From Enterobacteriaceae bacterium (GTDB taxonomy: Bacteria > Pseudomonadota > Gammaproteobacteria > Enterobacterales > Enterobacteriaceae), in assembly GCA_031261005.1 (NCBI GenBank), contig JAISKF010000009.1, forward strand, positions 1 through 64,000: 64,000 bases of DNA, read 5' to 3'. Positions within the stretch are counted from its first letter, which is position 1. The number at the start of each line of letters is the position of its first letter. Of the stretch, positions 24,940 through 34,728 are shown one piece after another. The notes beneath the pieces are model-generated. The model saw only the letters and a program-made list of their open reading frames with translations, did not search any database and was not told the DNA's origin. A program made the position numbers and the translations under genes.

Positions 24940-26232
24940 TCAGCGTTTAAAACTCACTGATTCTGGTTTATCCAGATAAATCGTCGTCTGGCTTGGTACT
25001 GTCTGCGCGATCACATTACCGCGACGAATCGAGTAGCGTGCAGGTGTTTGACGGCGCACAGCATCAAAACCATTCTCGGCTGGCAGGATCACTAAACTGC
25101 CTGAACGTCCGACTTCAATACCGTAATCTTGCAGATTCAGCGTTTTCGCACTGTGCGTCGTGATCAAGTTCAGTCCGTCATTGATTTGACCATAACCCAT
25201 CAACTGACAAACATGTAAACCCATGTGCAGCACTTGCAGCATATTGGCTGTACCCAACGGATACCACGGATCGTACACATCATCATGACCGAAACAGACG
25301 TTAATGCCCGCTTCCAGCATCTCTTTCACTCGCGTAACACCGCGTCGTTTAGGATAAGTATCGAAACGCCCCTGTAAGTGAATATTCACTAACGGATTCG
25401 CCACAAAATTAATTCCTGACAGTTTCAGCAAGCGGAACAAGCGGGAAGTATAAGCGCCGTTATATGAGTGCATAGCAGTAGTATGGCTTGCGGTAACACG
25501 CGCGCCAGTGCCGTCACGATGCGCCAGCGCAGCGACCGTTTCCACGAAACGCGACTGTTCATCATCGATTTCATCACAATGCACATCAATCAGGCAGTCA
25601 TATTTCGCGGCGATAGCAAAAGTCTTATGCAGCGATTCAACACCATATTCGCGAGTAAATTCAAAGTGCGGGATCGCGCCGAGGACATCAGCCCCTAAAC
25701 GCGCAGCTTCTTCCATCAACGCTTCGCCGTTCGGATAAGAGAGAATACCCTCCTGCGGAAACGCCACGATTTGCAAATCAACCCAATCCGCTACTTCTTG
25801 CTTCACTTCCAGCATCGCTTTTAGCGCTGTCAGTGTTGGATCAGAAACATCAACATGAGTACGCACATGTTGAATACCGTTAGCGATCTGCCATTTGAGC
25901 GTCTGCATGGCACGCTTTTTCACATCATCATGTGTCAGCAATGCTTTGCGTTCAGCCCAACGCTCAATACCCTCAAACAACGTACCAGACTGATTCCAGT
26001 TCGGTTCACCGGCAGTTTGCGTAGTATCCAGATGAATATGCGGCTCGATAAACGGCGGAATAGCTAATCCGCCCTCAGCATCAATATTTGCAGTCAGCGA
26101 TGCAACCGCACTTTGCGGTTCGCTACCTTGTAAAGAGATACTTTTAAACACACCATTTTCAATATGTAACTGCCACAAACCATCACGATCTTGCAAACGA
26201 GCATTAGTAATAATCACTGAATTATTCGGCAT
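24940..26232 (-). CDS. codA: Cytosine deaminase
   Basis: Amidohydrolase that converts cytosine to uracil and ammonia for pyrimidine salvage. The 430-aa chain (E. coli 427) has metal ligands in EPHIHLD, DVHCDE, the His in [13 protein letters not shown] and the [13 protein letters not shown] motif. It overlaps codB by 11 bp, so the pair is translationally coupled, and the transcript ends at the hairpin at 24885-24913. Confidence 0.96.
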   Translation of the reverse strand: MPNNSVIITNARLQDRDGLWQLHIENGVFKSISLQGSEPQSAVASLTANIDAEGGLAIPPFIEPHIHLDTTQTAGEPNWNQSGTLFEGIERWAERKALLTHDDVKKRAMQTLKWQIANGIQHVRTHVDVSDPTLTALKAMLEVKQEVADWVDLQIVAFPQEGILSYPNGEALMEEAARLGADVLGAIPHFEFTREYGVESLHKTFAIAAKYDCLIDVHCDEIDDEQSRFVETVAALAHRDGTGARVTASHTTAMHSYNGAYTSRLFRLLKLSGINFVANPLVNIHLQGRFDTYPKRRGVTRVKEMLEAGINVCFGHDDVYDPWYPLGTANMLQVLHMGLHVCQLMGYGQINDGLNLITTHSAKTLNLQDYGIEVGRSGSLVILPAENGFDAVRRQTPARYSIRRGNVIAQTVPSQTTIYLDKPESVSFKR

Positions 26233-27472
26233 TCGTCACCTCCGCTAACGGTTTAACGCTACGATTCATGATCGGATTCAGCACGATATAGCTAAATACT
26301 CCGCCCAACACCGCATTCACCGGCACAATTCCCGGAATGTAATGACCCGCCGCGATACCAATCGCTACGGCTAAAATCGCCACCCAGTTAACATTAACAA
26401 ACTGTGCACGGCTAAAATCAGCGTAACGGCTGCGATTCATCAAATAATCAGCAATAATCACGCCGCCAATCGGTGGGATCGCCGCAGATAAGAATGTTAA
26501 CCAGCCAACAAAGTTATTGTATAACCACAAGGCAGTCAGTGTACCCACAATACCGCCAACCACTGATAATACGCGGCTAGAAAGCCCTGTAATATTGGAG
26601 AAACCTAAGCCGGAGGCATACAATGCATTATCGTTGGTTGTCCAGATATTCAGCCCTAACACGATAATGGCTGGAATCAACAACCCTTGCGCGATCATCA
26701 CATCAGAGATGTCAGCTTGCCCGACAGCAGCCGCGCCAGCAGCACCGAAAATAAACATCAGTGAGTTGCCTAAGAAAAATGCGATTAACGCCACCAGCAC
26801 CGCACCTTTGGCATTACGACCAAAGCGCACAAAGTCAGCGGTTAACGTACCGGCACTAATAAATGAACCGACTACCAATGCCAGCGCAGTGGAGAAGTCC
26901 AGCGGAGTAGCAGGAATAATCGCTTTCAGATGATCCAAACCACCCACATCTGTTACCGCCAGCCATACGGAATAACTGCCTAACAGCGCAATCGCTGGTA
27001 CTGCAACCACGGACAAAATAGTCAGCGCAGAGATACCGAAAAACACCGTTACGGTCATTAACAGACCGGAGATAAAAATCAGCAAATTAGTATCTAAACC
27101 GGTCGCTTTACTAACAGGAATAGCAAACATCGCTACGCCGACACCAAACCAACCGATTTGCGTTCCGCCCAGCAGAAACGACGGCAACCATGAACCTTTG
27201 ATACCAAATGAAAAACGCGCCAGAAGATGAGTCGTCAAGCCGGTTTCAGAACCGATATAACCAAGAAATGCTGTATAGATACCGAGGAGGAGATTACCGA
27301 GAAGAACTGCTAAAAAGAAATCATGATAGGAAAGACCGGTACCAAGCGTACCTCCGGTCCACATACTGGCTGAAAAAAACGTTAACCCCAACATAACGAA
27401 TGTCAGTGAAATCACGCCTTTCCGCGCAGCCAAGGGAACGGGCCCCTGACTATAATTGTTATCTTGCGACAC
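26222..27472 (-). CDS. codB: Cytosine permease
   Basis: Inner-membrane cytosine:cation symporter of the NCS1 family, about 12 membrane segments in 416 aa. N-terminus [12 protein letters not shown] and motifs [56 protein letters not shown] agree with E. coli CodB. The start is GTG at 27472-27470 with an AAGGAG ribosome-binding site. A PurR-like box lies about 60 bp upstream. Confidence 0.95.
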   Translation of the reverse strand: MSQDNNYSQGPVPLAARKGVISLTFVMLGLTFFSASMWTGGTLGTGLSYHDFFLAVLLGNLLLGIYTAFLGYIGSETGLTTHLLARFSFGIKGSWLPSFLLGGTQIGWFGVGVAMFAIPVSKATGLDTNLLIFISGLLMTVTVFFGISALTILSVVAVPAIALLGSYSVWLAVTDVGGLDHLKAIIPATPLDFSTALALVVGSFISAGTLTADFVRFGRNAKGAVLVALIAFFLGNSLMFIFGAAGAAAVGQADISDVMIAQGLLIPAIIVLGLNIWTTNDNALYASGLGFSNITGLSSRVLSVVGGIVGTLTALWLYNNFVGWLTFLSAAIPPIGGVIIADYLMNRSRYADFSRAQFVNVNWVAILAVAIGIAAGHYIPGIVPVNAVLGGVFSYIVLNPIMNRSVKPLAEVTNAE

Positions 27473-27530
27473 AATATCTCCTTAAATCTGGGCCAAAAAA
27501 TCTGCCGCATTCTATACTCATCTGGCGGCA

Positions 27531-27546
27531 AAGCAATCGGTTTCGC
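27531..27546 (-). promoter_or_regulatory. PurR-like operator for codBA
   Basis: AAGCAATCGGTTTCGC differs from the PurR consensus ANGCAANCGNTTNCNT only at the last base. In E. coli codBA is PurR-regulated. The minus-strand TATAGA about 15 bp nearer codB is a plausible -10. Confidence 0.6.
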
Positions 27547-27637
27547 TGTCTTCTTTAGCAAGAAAAGACCATGACAATGATATATAAAGTGATTTTTTAT
27601 CAAGAAATGGATTTTGGAAACAGATAGTGCTGGAGAG

Positions 27638-27675
27638 TAAAGCGTGATTCCAGTGTTTACTGAGATCACGCTTTA
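27638..27675. other. Nested inverted repeat between trpS side and codB
   Basis: TAAAGCGTGAT (27638-27648) and ATCACGCTTTA (27665-27675) form a perfect 11-bp stem; the loop itself contains CAGT/ACTG. Followed on the plus strand by TTATTATTAC, so it could be a weak terminator or an operator. No adjacent plus-strand gene explains it. Confidence 0.6.
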
Positions 27676-27744
27676 TTATTACAAAGCTGCTACAAGTTAC
27701 ATTATCAGCACATTACTTTATTTTTTTGTAGCTCCGCTATAATT

Positions 27745-27905
27745 AGCCTGAATCCAGGATAAAAATTATATTAATTTCAAATAATTATATGATTTTTCGT
27801 AGGGGCAGCAATCTGCCGCCCGTTGATTTCACCGTGGTTTGGCGGGCGACAGATTGTCGCCCCTACGAATTATTATTTATCATCATCTGGAATTAACAAC
27901 TCAGC
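27745..27905 (+). repeat. MITE-like repeat copy R7
   Basis: Left end AGCCTGAATCCAGGATAA, the TTTCAAATAATTAT arm, and two near-identical GC palindromes around TTGATTTCACCGTGGTTTGG. The right arm is shortened, ending in AACTCAGCC. Confidence 0.85.
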
Positions 27906-27913
27906 CCGAAGCC

Positions 27914-27955
27914 GATAAAAAAGAGATGCGATTTTAACTCCGCATCTCTTTTTAT
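27914..27955 (-). terminator. Terminator of the aroK-trpS operon
   Basis: 13-bp stem AAAAAGAGATGCG/CGCATCTCTTTTT with a 10-nt loop; the minus strand continues into T residues. It lies 31 bp beyond the trpS stop and could work in both directions. Confidence 0.85.
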
Positions 27956-27985
27956 TTTAGAAAATTAATTAATATCAATAAATTA

Positions 27986-28990
27986 CTACGGTAGTGCAAC
28001 AAATCCTACCGCATGATTGACTTTATCCATTGTTGCTTTAGCGCGGGCGCGGGCTTTTGCTGCGCCGTCACGCATGATTTGCTGTAGGAGAGCTTCATCG
28101 TTGCGGAAGTGGTGATAGCGTTCTTGCAATTCGGTAAGCATTCCGGCGACGGCTTCGGCGACTTCGGTTTTCAGGTGACCGTACATTTTGCCTGCAAATT
28201 CCTTTTCCAGCTCAGGAATTGATTTGCCGGTTACGCCAGCCAGAATATCCAGCAAGTTAGATACACCCGGTTTATTTTGTATGTCATAACGCACCACTGG
28301 CGGCTCGTCAGAGTCGGTTACTGCACGTTTTAATTTCTTCATCACTGATTTTGGATCTTCCAGCAAGCCAATCACATTATTACGATTGTCGTCTGACTTA
28401 GACATCTTTTTGCTGGGATCTAACAGTGACATCACGCGCGAGCCTGACTTAGGAATAAACGGTTCAGGGATCGTGAAAATGTCGCCGTATAAGGCATTAA
28501 AGCGTTGGGCAACGTCGCGGGTCAGTTCAAGATGCTGTTTCTGATCTTCACCCACGGGTACTTGAACGGCTTGGTACAGCAGAATATCAGCGACCATCAA
28601 TACCGGATAATCAAACAAACCGGCGTTGATATTTTCTGCGTAACGGGCGGATTTATCTTTAAACTGCGTCATGCGATTCAGTTCGCCGAAATAGGTATAG
28701 CAGTTCAAAATCCAGCCAAGCTGTACATGTTCTGGTACGTGAGACTGAATAAAGATGGTGCTTTTTTGCGGATCGATACCGATCGCCAGATACAGCGCCA
28801 GCGTGTCCAGCGTAGCTTTACGCAGTTTCTCTGGATCTTGACGCACGGTAATCGCATGTTGGTCAACGATACAGTAGATGCAGTCGTATTCGTCCTGCAT
28901 CTGAACCCATTGACGCAGTGCTCCCATATAGTTACCGATGGTTAACTCACCTGATGGCTGTGCGCCGCTAAATACAATGGGTTTGCTCAT
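27986..28990 (-). CDS. trpS: Tryptophanyl-tRNA synthetase
   Basis: Class I synthetase charging tRNA-Trp. The start was placed at the ATG giving [21 protein letters not shown], 334 aa as in E. coli; a frame 15 codons longer exists but its extra residues are not conserved. Signature motifs are [10 protein letters not shown] (HIGH-like), [14 protein letters not shown] and KKMSKSDDN (KMSKS). It is the last gene of the aroK-aroB-damX-dam-rpe-gph-trpS run, 16 bp after gph. Confidence 0.96.
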   Translation of the reverse strand: MSKPIVFSGAQPSGELTIGNYMGALRQWVQMQDEYDCIYCIVDQHAITVRQDPEKLRKATLDTLALYLAIGIDPQKSTIFIQSHVPEHVQLGWILNCYTYFGELNRMTQFKDKSARYAENINAGLFDYPVLMVADILLYQAVQVPVGEDQKQHLELTRDVAQRFNALYGDIFTIPEPFIPKSGSRVMSLLDPSKKMSKSDDNRNNVIGLLEDPKSVMKKLKRAVTDSDEPPVVRYDIQNKPGVSNLLDILAGVTGKSIPELEKEFAGKMYGHLKTEVAEAVAGMLTELQERYHHFRNDEALLQQIMRDGAAKARARAKATMDKVNHAVGFVALP

Positions 28991-29006
28991 AATTTTTTCC
29001 TGATTA

Positions 29007-29699
29007 TTAATTTTTTGTTGAATTACTCTGCTCAATTATCGGCAGAAGATCGGCAAATGAATCTAAAACGCAATCGGGATGACTTAGCGCGATAGATTCA
29101 CCATAGTTGTAACCGTAAGAGAGCGCAACGGTTGGGCAGCCAGCAGCTAAACCGGCTTGAATATCATTGCGGGAGTCGCCAACAAAAATCAGCTCGCTGG
29201 CTCTTAACCCTAATTGACCTAATACCAGATAAATTGGTGCAGGGTGCGGCTTTTTCTCGACCACATCATCACCGCCCATAATCACGCTGAAATAGTCCAG
29301 AATACCTAGAGAATTTAATAAAGGGCGGAGGAATTGCGTTGGTTTATTGGTGACAAGCGCCATTTTCATGCCGTTATTTGCCAGCGTTTGCAGCGTCGGT
29401 ATGACATGAGGATAGAGCTGCGTACCTTGCTCTACCGCATCGCTATAATGTCGATCAAATAATGCGCGGGCGTTATCGACTTGCTCCGGTGAAGCCGCGC
29501 TGCCTGCCCACGTTAAGGCACGCATCATTAAGATACTGGCACCGTTGCCAATCCAGCGGGAAACCCGTTCTTCACCCGCAACCGGTAAATTTAATTCATT
29601 GAGAGTGCTATCAACCGCGCTCGCCAGTCCCGGTAAGCTGTTGACTAATGTGCCATCAAGGTCGAATCCCAGCCCCTTAATTCCACGAAAAATAGTCAT
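29007..29699 (-). CDS. gph: Phosphoglycolate phosphatase
   Basis: HAD-superfamily phosphatase that removes 2-phosphoglycolate, for example after repair of oxidised DNA ends. Motif [12 protein letters not shown], motif II LVTNKPT and motif III/IV KKPHPAP...[12 protein letters not shown] are in order. At 230 aa it is about 20 residues shorter than E. coli Gph, the difference lying in the cap region (about residues 65-80) and the C-terminus. Position between rpe and trpS confirms the identity. Confidence 0.94.
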   Translation of the reverse strand: MTIFRGIKGLGFDLDGTLVNSLPGLASAVDSTLNELNLPVAGEERVSRWIGNGASILMMRALTWAGSAASPEQVDNARALFDRHYSDAVEQGTQLYPHVIPTLQTLANNGMKMALVTNKPTQFLRPLLNSLGILDYFSVIMGGDDVVEKKPHPAPIYLVLGQLGLRASELIFVGDSRNDIQAGLAAGCPTVALSYGYNYGESIALSHPDCVLDSFADLLPIIEQSNSTKN

Positions 29700-29716
29700 A
29701 ATTCATTTACCTTTAC

Positions 29717-30388
29717 TCACTTAACCTTCGCTAACTCACTACGCATCTGGTCAATCACCGTTTTGTAATCTGGCTGATTAAAAATCGCTGATCCGGCAAC
29801 AAACATATCCGCACCAGCAGCAGCAATTGCCGCGATATTATCGGCTTTTACACCGCCATCAACTTCCAGACGAATATCAAAACCGCTGTCATCAATTAAG
29901 CGGCGAACCTGACGCAATTTATCCAGCGTAGAGGGAATAAATGATTGACCGCCGAAACCCGGATTGACCGACATCAGCAAGATCACATCGAGTTTATCCA
30001 TTACGTAATCAAGATAACTTAACGGTGTCGCCGGATTAAACACTAAACCCGCTTTGCAGCCATGTTCTTTAATCAGTTGAATAGTGCGATCAACATGTTC
30101 TGATGCTTCAGGGTGGAAAGAGATATAACTCGCGCCTGCTTTAGCAAAATCCGGCACAATGCGATCCACCGGTTTCACCATCAAATGCACATCAATCGGT
30201 GCGCTGATGCCGTAATTCCGCAATGCCTGACAAACCATAGGACCAATGGTTAAATTAGGCACGTAGTGATTATCCATCACATCGAAATGCACAATATCAG
30301 CACCGGCAGCCAATACTTTTGCAGTATCTTCACCTAAACGGGCAAAATCAGCAGAAAGAATAGACGGTGCAATGAGAAAATTTTTCAT
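29717..30388 (-). CDS. rpe: Ribulose-phosphate 3-epimerase
   Basis: Interconverts ribulose 5-phosphate and xylulose 5-phosphate in the pentose phosphate pathway. 223-aa TIM barrel with [33 protein letters not shown] (metal ligands His and Asp), [22 protein letters not shown] and EVDGGVK. Lies between dam (32-bp gap) and gph (17-bp gap) in the conserved order. Confidence 0.97.
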   Translation of the reverse strand: MKNFLIAPSILSADFARLGEDTAKVLAAGADIVHFDVMDNHYVPNLTIGPMVCQALRNYGISAPIDVHLMVKPVDRIVPDFAKAGASYISFHPEASEHVDRTIQLIKEHGCKAGLVFNPATPLSYLDYVMDKLDVILLMSVNPGFGGQSFIPSTLDKLRQVRRLIDDSGFDIRLEVDGGVKADNIAAIAAAGADMFVAGSAIFNQPDYKTVIDQMRSELAKVK

Positions 30389-30420
30389 CTAAAAAACCAC
30401 TTGTTATAGTAATTACCGAA

Positions 30421-31236
30421 TCAACGCTTATATAGCGCCAACAATTCATTAACCTTTATCCTACCCGCCGCATTACTACTGATAGTTCTGCGACCTTTCA
30501 CCACCACTAATTTCGCCTCACGATACCATTCGCGGGTAAGTTCAGTGTCATGGTTAGAGATAAGCACCGGAACACCAATATTTTTAGCAATCTCCTGAGC
30601 CAGTTCCGCCAATCGTTGCTGCTCACTGACATTAAAATTATTGGTATGGTAAGCCGTAAAATTAGCTGTTGCTGACAAAGGCGCATAAGGCGGATCACAG
30701 TAAACCACAGCGCCCTCTGATGCTTTACTCATTATTTGCTCATAATTAGCGCAAAAGAATGTCGCTCGTTTTGCCTTTTCAGCAAAGAAGTACAACTCAG
30801 ATTCTGGAAAATAAGGTTTCTTATAGCGACCAAAAGGTACGTTGAATTCACCGCTCAAGTTATAGCGGCATAATCCGTTATAGCAATGGCGATTCAGATA
30901 GAGAAACAACAACGCGCGACGATAATCATCTGTGCTTTGGTTAAATTCAGTGCGCTGTTGGTAGAAAATATCTTCTTGATTATATGCGCCACTGAAAAAC
31001 TCGCGAGCATCGTTGACTATCTCATCGGTGCGATCCTTAACGATGTTATACAGGTTAATGAGATCGCTGTTAATGTCACCTAAGATGTACTCTTCATAAT
31101 CAGTGTTAAGAAAGACTGAACCGGCACCAACAAAGGGTTCAATTAAACATTTACCCGCAGGTAAATATTCCCGAATTGTATCAACAAGGGGGTATTTCCC
31201 CCCTGCCCATTTTAAAAAAGAACGGCTTTTTTTCAT
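30421..31236 (-). CDS. dam: DNA adenine methylase Dam
   Basis: N6-adenine methyltransferase for GATC sites, used in mismatch-repair strand choice, replication timing and gene control. The 271 aa (E. coli 278) carry KWAGGKYPLVD, the SAM-binding FVGAGSVFLNT, the catalytic DPPYAPLSATANFTAYH and SNHDTELTREWY. It lacks the short extra C-terminal tail of E. coli Dam. It follows damX by 77 bp. Confidence 0.96.
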   Translation of the reverse strand: MKKSRSFLKWAGGKYPLVDTIREYLPAGKCLIEPFVGAGSVFLNTDYEEYILGDINSDLINLYNIVKDRTDEIVNDAREFFSGAYNQEDIFYQQRTEFNQSTDDYRRALLFLYLNRHCYNGLCRYNLSGEFNVPFGRYKKPYFPESELYFFAEKAKRATFFCANYEQIMSKASEGAVVYCDPPYAPLSATANFTAYHTNNFNVSEQQRLAELAQEIAKNIGVPVLISNHDTELTREWYREAKLVVVKGRRTISSNAAGRIKVNELLALYKR

Positions 31237-31313
31237 GCTGCGAGTCAGCTACTTTTACAATTCACAACGGCGTTTTGCACTCTGTTTCAAGCAGCACATT
31301 GGCACATCTATAA

Positions 31314-32432
31314 TTATTTTTGTTTTAGATCCTGATGCACTTGTTGCATCGATCTTACCCACGGTTTATTTGCTTTTACTTCTGCCGACATGCCGGACAA
31401 TGCCGCCCGCGCTTCTGCTGCTGAGGCGTAATTCCCCGTCACCAGCACATACCAAGCCTTACCATCACGACGAGTTGGATACACCCAGTACTCTTTCATG
31501 CCGTTCTTCTTCGCAAATGCCTGCAAGGTGTCAGAACGTGAAGCAGAGCTAACTTGCAGCGTAACGCGATTGCCCGGAATGGAAGTGAGTCCCGTTGCCG
31601 CGCGCGGAGCAGTGGCGCTTTTAGTTGGCGTCGCTGGCGAACTGACAGCAGGAATCGTACTTTTGGCGCGCGTCGCTTTAGGCGCAGCGGCAACCGTTGA
31701 TGCGGGTTTACTTGCCGGAGTTTTACTATGTGTTGTTGAAGAACTATGTGTTGTCGTTGAAGAACTATGTGCTGCCGTTGAAGATGGCTGCGCTGGTGCT
31801 TTTGCTGGCGTACTCGTCACTGGTTTAACCGGCGCGGGTGTCACAGCAGCAGGCGCGGTACCTGACATTTCGGTCTCTTTCAAACGGTTGATTTGTTCTT
31901 GCTGTGCAGATAATGCGTCAGTGATCTCGCCAGGGATTTCCACACGTTTCTGATCTGGCGGAACTTGTTGCGGTTCAGCCTGAGTTGGCGTACCTGATAT
32001 TGGTGGCGGTGTCATGTTCGAGTCTGAAGCCGTCGATGGCGTTGTATTGGCATTCGACGCATTCGTATTCGCGGTGTTGTTATTTACAGCACTGCTGTTA
32101 TCCGCAGTGTTCGCATTCGCTGCCGAGTCATTCATCTGCGGCGCAGCAGGCTGCGAAGTCATATCGGAGGAGGCTGTACCTAAGCTAATTTCACGCGGCG
32201 CGTTATTTTGCGGAGCTGGTGCTTTCAGCGCAGAAGTAATTAAGAAAACCAACAGTAATAACACCACAATGCCAATACCGATTTTAAGATACTGGCGCGG
32301 TGCTATCGGGCTATGTTGGGATTTACTTTTTTGAGGATTACTACGCTCACGACGAGGTGCTCGATCACTGATGTCAGGCTTCATTTCATCAGATTCGAAG
32401 TCCTCTGGATCTTCTAGATCTTCTTCTCGCAC
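31314..32432 (-). CDS. damX: Cell-division SPOR-domain protein DamX
   Basis: Bitopic inner-membrane septal protein that binds denuded peptidoglycan at the division site. Order: acidic cytoplasmic N-terminus (1-46), one membrane helix (about 49-67), a long low-complexity Ala/Ser/Thr/Pro linker (about 68-285) with a small tandem repeat, and a C-terminal SPOR domain (about 288-368) including VTLQVSSASRSDTLQAF and WYVLVTGNYAS. The 372 aa are shorter than E. coli (428) through the cytoplasmic part and linker. Starts at GTG with AAGGAG upstream. Confidence 0.92.
   Translation of the reverse strand: MREEDLEDPEDFESDEMKPDISDRAPRRERSNPQKSKSQHSPIAPRQYLKIGIGIVVLLLLVFLITSALKAPAPQNNAPREISLGTASSDMTSQPAAPQMNDSAANANTADNSSAVNNNTANTNASNANTTPSTASDSNMTPPPISGTPTQAEPQQVPPDQKRVEIPGEITDALSAQQEQINRLKETEMSGTAPAAVTPAPVKPVTSTPAKAPAQPSSTAAHSSSTTTHSSSTTHSKTPASKPASTVAAAPKATRAKSTIPAVSSPATPTKSATAPRAATGLTSIPGNRVTLQVSSASRSDTLQAFAKKNGMKEYWVYPTRRDGKAWYVLVTGNYASAAEARAALSGMSAEVKANKPWVRSMQQVHQDLKQK
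31725..31784 (-). repeat. Tandem repeat in the damX linker
   Basis: Units ACTATGTGTTGTTGAAGA, ACTATGTGTTGTCGTTGAAGA and ACTATGTGCTGCCGTTGAAGA, 18 to 21 nt each, encode repeated (T)HSSST segments. Likely variable in copy number and only a spacer. Confidence 0.85.
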
Positions 32433-32497
32433 TTTCCTACTCCTTTAACTCAATGATATACAACAATGTTTTGCTATATCACTCGACAAAAATATAA

Positions 32498-33580
32498 CTA
32501 CAGGCAACAACGAATCGCGGATAACACAACATCATGTGTCACGCCGCCTTTTATTTCTGCCTGACCGATTGCAGTAGGCAGAACTAAACGTAGATTGCCT
32601 GCTAATGTTTTTTTATCCCGCAGCATGTGCGGAATATAGGCTTCTGGTGTCATGCTTTCCGGCGCACGGATTGGCAAATTCGCTCTCACTAATAAGCGCT
32701 TAATTCGATCAATGTCTGCCTGACTGAATGAACCTGACAGATGTGCAGTTTCAGCCGCCATCACCATGCCAACCGCCACCGCTTCACCGTGCAGCCAGTT
32801 ACCATAGCCCATTTCTGCTTCAATCGCATGACCGAAGGTATGCCCTAAATTCAGCAAGCCGCGCACACCGCTCTCGCGTTCATCGGCGGCAACAACGTTA
32901 GCTTTCAGCTCGCAGCAACGGCGGATACAGTGACCTAAGGCTTTTTCATCTAGCGCCATCAGCGCATCAATATTCTCTTCCAGCCAGTCAAAAAACGCGC
33001 TATCTAAAATGATGCCGTATTTGATCACTTCCGCCAGACCAGACGATAACTCACGTTTTGGTAATGTTTTCAGACAGCTCGTATCAATAACTACTGATGC
33101 CGGTTGATAAAATGCACCAATCATATTTTTGCCAAGCGGATGATTGACGGCAGTTTTACCGCCAACAGAAGAATCGACTTGAGATAAAACGGTGGTCGGA
33201 ACTTGAATAAAGCGCACACCGCGCTGATAGCTCGCTGCGGCAAAACCCGTTAAATCACCAATAACACCGCCGCCGAGTGCAACCAGCGTGGTATCACGTC
33301 CATGATTATTTTCCAGCAGATGAGTAAAAACGCGATCTAAAATCGGCAGAGATTTGTATTTCTCACCATCAGGCAATATCAGCGTATCAACATTAACACC
33401 TTGTTTTTTTAAGGTGCTGGTGACTAAATCCAGATAAAGCGGTGCGATAGAATCATTGGTAACAACTAATGCTTTATCACCAGACTGGAGAGGAAGAAAA
33501 GAAGCCGGATCATTAAATAAACCGGCCTCAATAGTAATCGGATAGCTACGCTCACCTAAAGTAACTGTTACTCTATCCAT
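32498..33580 (-). CDS. aroB: 3-dehydroquinate synthase
   Basis: Second enzyme of the shikimate pathway, forming 3-dehydroquinate from DAHP with NAD+ and a divalent metal. The start was taken at the ATG giving [15 protein letters not shown] (360 aa), with AAGG about 10 nt upstream; an ATG three codons earlier is possible. Visible: [51 protein letters not shown], and the metal ligands in the GLAEVIKYG and [11 protein letters not shown] regions. Confidence 0.96.
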   Translation of the reverse strand: MDRVTVTLGERSYPITIEAGLFNDPASFLPLQSGDKALVVTNDSIAPLYLDLVTSTLKKQGVNVDTLILPDGEKYKSLPILDRVFTHLLENNHGRDTTLVALGGGVIGDLTGFAAASYQRGVRFIQVPTTVLSQVDSSVGGKTAVNHPLGKNMIGAFYQPASVVIDTSCLKTLPKRELSSGLAEVIKYGIILDSAFFDWLEENIDALMALDEKALGHCIRRCCELKANVVAADERESGVRGLLNLGHTFGHAIEAEMGYGNWLHGEAVAVGMVMAAETAHLSGSFSQADIDRIKRLLVRANLPIRAPESMTPEAYIPHMLRDKKTLAGNLRLVLPTAIGQAEIKGGVTHDVVLSAIRCCL

Positions 33581-33639
33581 GGATAGCATGCCTTTTTAAT
33601 TTTGTTATTAGACTCAAAGCAAAATGAGCGTATTTAACC

Positions 33640-34158
33640 TTAACGGTTTTCGATCATCTGAATAATCTGGTTTGCAACAACTTTAGCACTTTGATCGTCT
33701 GTATGAATGGTGACGTCTGCAATTTCTTCATACAGCGGATTACGCTCTTGCGCCAGAGCTTCCAGCACTTCACGCGGCGTATCAACCTGCAATAACGGAC
33801 GTTTTTTATCACGTTGTGTGCGGGCAAGCTGCTTCTCAATCGTTGTTTCCAGATACACCACCACACCGCGTGCAGATAAACGGTTACGGGTTTCTTTGGA
33901 TTTGATCGAACCGCCGCCAGTTGCTAAAACAATGCCTTGTTTTTCGGTCAGTTCATTGAGCACTTTTTCTTCACGATCGCGAAAACCTGCCTCGCCTTCA
34001 ACGTCAAATACCCAAGCTATATCAGCTCCGGTACGACGTTCTATCTCGTGATCAGAGTCCACAAACTCCATATTAAGCTGTTGAGCCAACTGACGACCTA
34101 TAGTGCTCTTACCCGCACCCATAGGGCCAATCAGAAAGATATTACGTTTCTCTGCCAT
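33640..34158 (-). CDS. aroK: Shikimate kinase I
   Basis: Phosphorylates shikimate with ATP. The 172 aa begin [18 protein letters not shown] (Walker A), followed by the shikimate-binding [16 protein letters not shown] and LATGGGSI. It is the first gene of the aroK-aroB-damX-dam-rpe-gph-trpS run. In E. coli hofQ lies directly upstream; here a module of about 3.2 kb intervenes. Confidence 0.96.
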   Translation of the reverse strand: MAEKRNIFLIGPMGAGKSTIGRQLAQQLNMEFVDSDHEIERRTGADIAWVFDVEGEAGFRDREEKVLNELTEKQGIVLATGGGSIKSKETRNRLSARGVVVYLETTIEKQLARTQRDKKRPLLQVDTPREVLEALAQERNPLYEEIADVTIHTDDQSAKVVANQIIQMIENR

Positions 34159-34497
34159 GTTTTTTGGTATTACTAAGATAATTCGTTAATGACAACCCGC
34201 ACCGTGCGTTCAATACCAAAGCATCTACTGACGGCAGGGAGTTCACCTGAAACCTCATAAGCATGATGTGTGAGATCAGACTGGAAATTATCTCAACACT
34301 ATAGGTAGTTTGGCAACCTAATAAATCTTAGTACATCAACTTCTGGCGATAAGATTTTATACTCAATAGCCAGATTTGACTTCATACCTCACACTTAGCG
34401 GGTTTCAGACAGACACTTGTATGCTAAATCACGCAATTCGTCAAATTTCAATCTGGTGTTATCGGCAAATAAGCGAATAACTAACGCACTATATATA
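34159..34497. promoter_or_regulatory. Upstream region of aroK
   Basis: No gene is seen. This leader should hold the promoter of the aroK-trpS operon. The minus-strand reading from the terminator at 34498 toward aroK is AT-rich, with no regulator site I can name. Confidence 0.35.
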
Positions 34498-34527
34498 AAA
34501 GCTGTACCGTTAAGCAGTACAGCTTTA
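34498..34527 (-). terminator. Terminator between hydrolase module and aroK
   Basis: AAAGCTGTAC/GTACAGCTTT, 10-bp perfect stem with a 9-nt loop; the minus strand continues TTATATAT and the plus strand ATTTATC. It would stop transcription from the amidohydrolase gene before aroK. Confidence 0.75.
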
Positions 34528-34549
34528 TTTATCTTATCGTTATCGATTT

Positions 34550-34692
34550 AACCTCAGATTTGGATAAGGAAATGGTAATAATGATAAATCAATATATTGA
34601 TAACAAAGAATAATTTACAGGGCGACAATCTGCCGCCCGCATTAACAACGCGTTGGGTTCACAGGCGACAGATTGCCGCCCGACGAAAATAG
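34550..34692 (-). repeat. MITE-like repeat copy R8
   Basis: Starts with the inverted right terminus AACCTCAGATTTGGATAAG, then the right arm (TATTGATAACAAAGAATAAT) and two GC palindromes with a GCATTAACAACGCGTTGGG spacer. The left arm is missing on the far side. It marks one edge of the inserted hydrolase module. Confidence 0.8.
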
Positions 34693-34728
34693 TCTACATA
34701 CATTTCTCATGATCTCTGGATAAACCGC

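Noticed and set aside
31498-32334. Long plus-strand frames opposite damX
   Set aside because: They mirror the Ala/Ser/Thr-rich damX linker; the hydrophobic products are an artefact of its codon bias.
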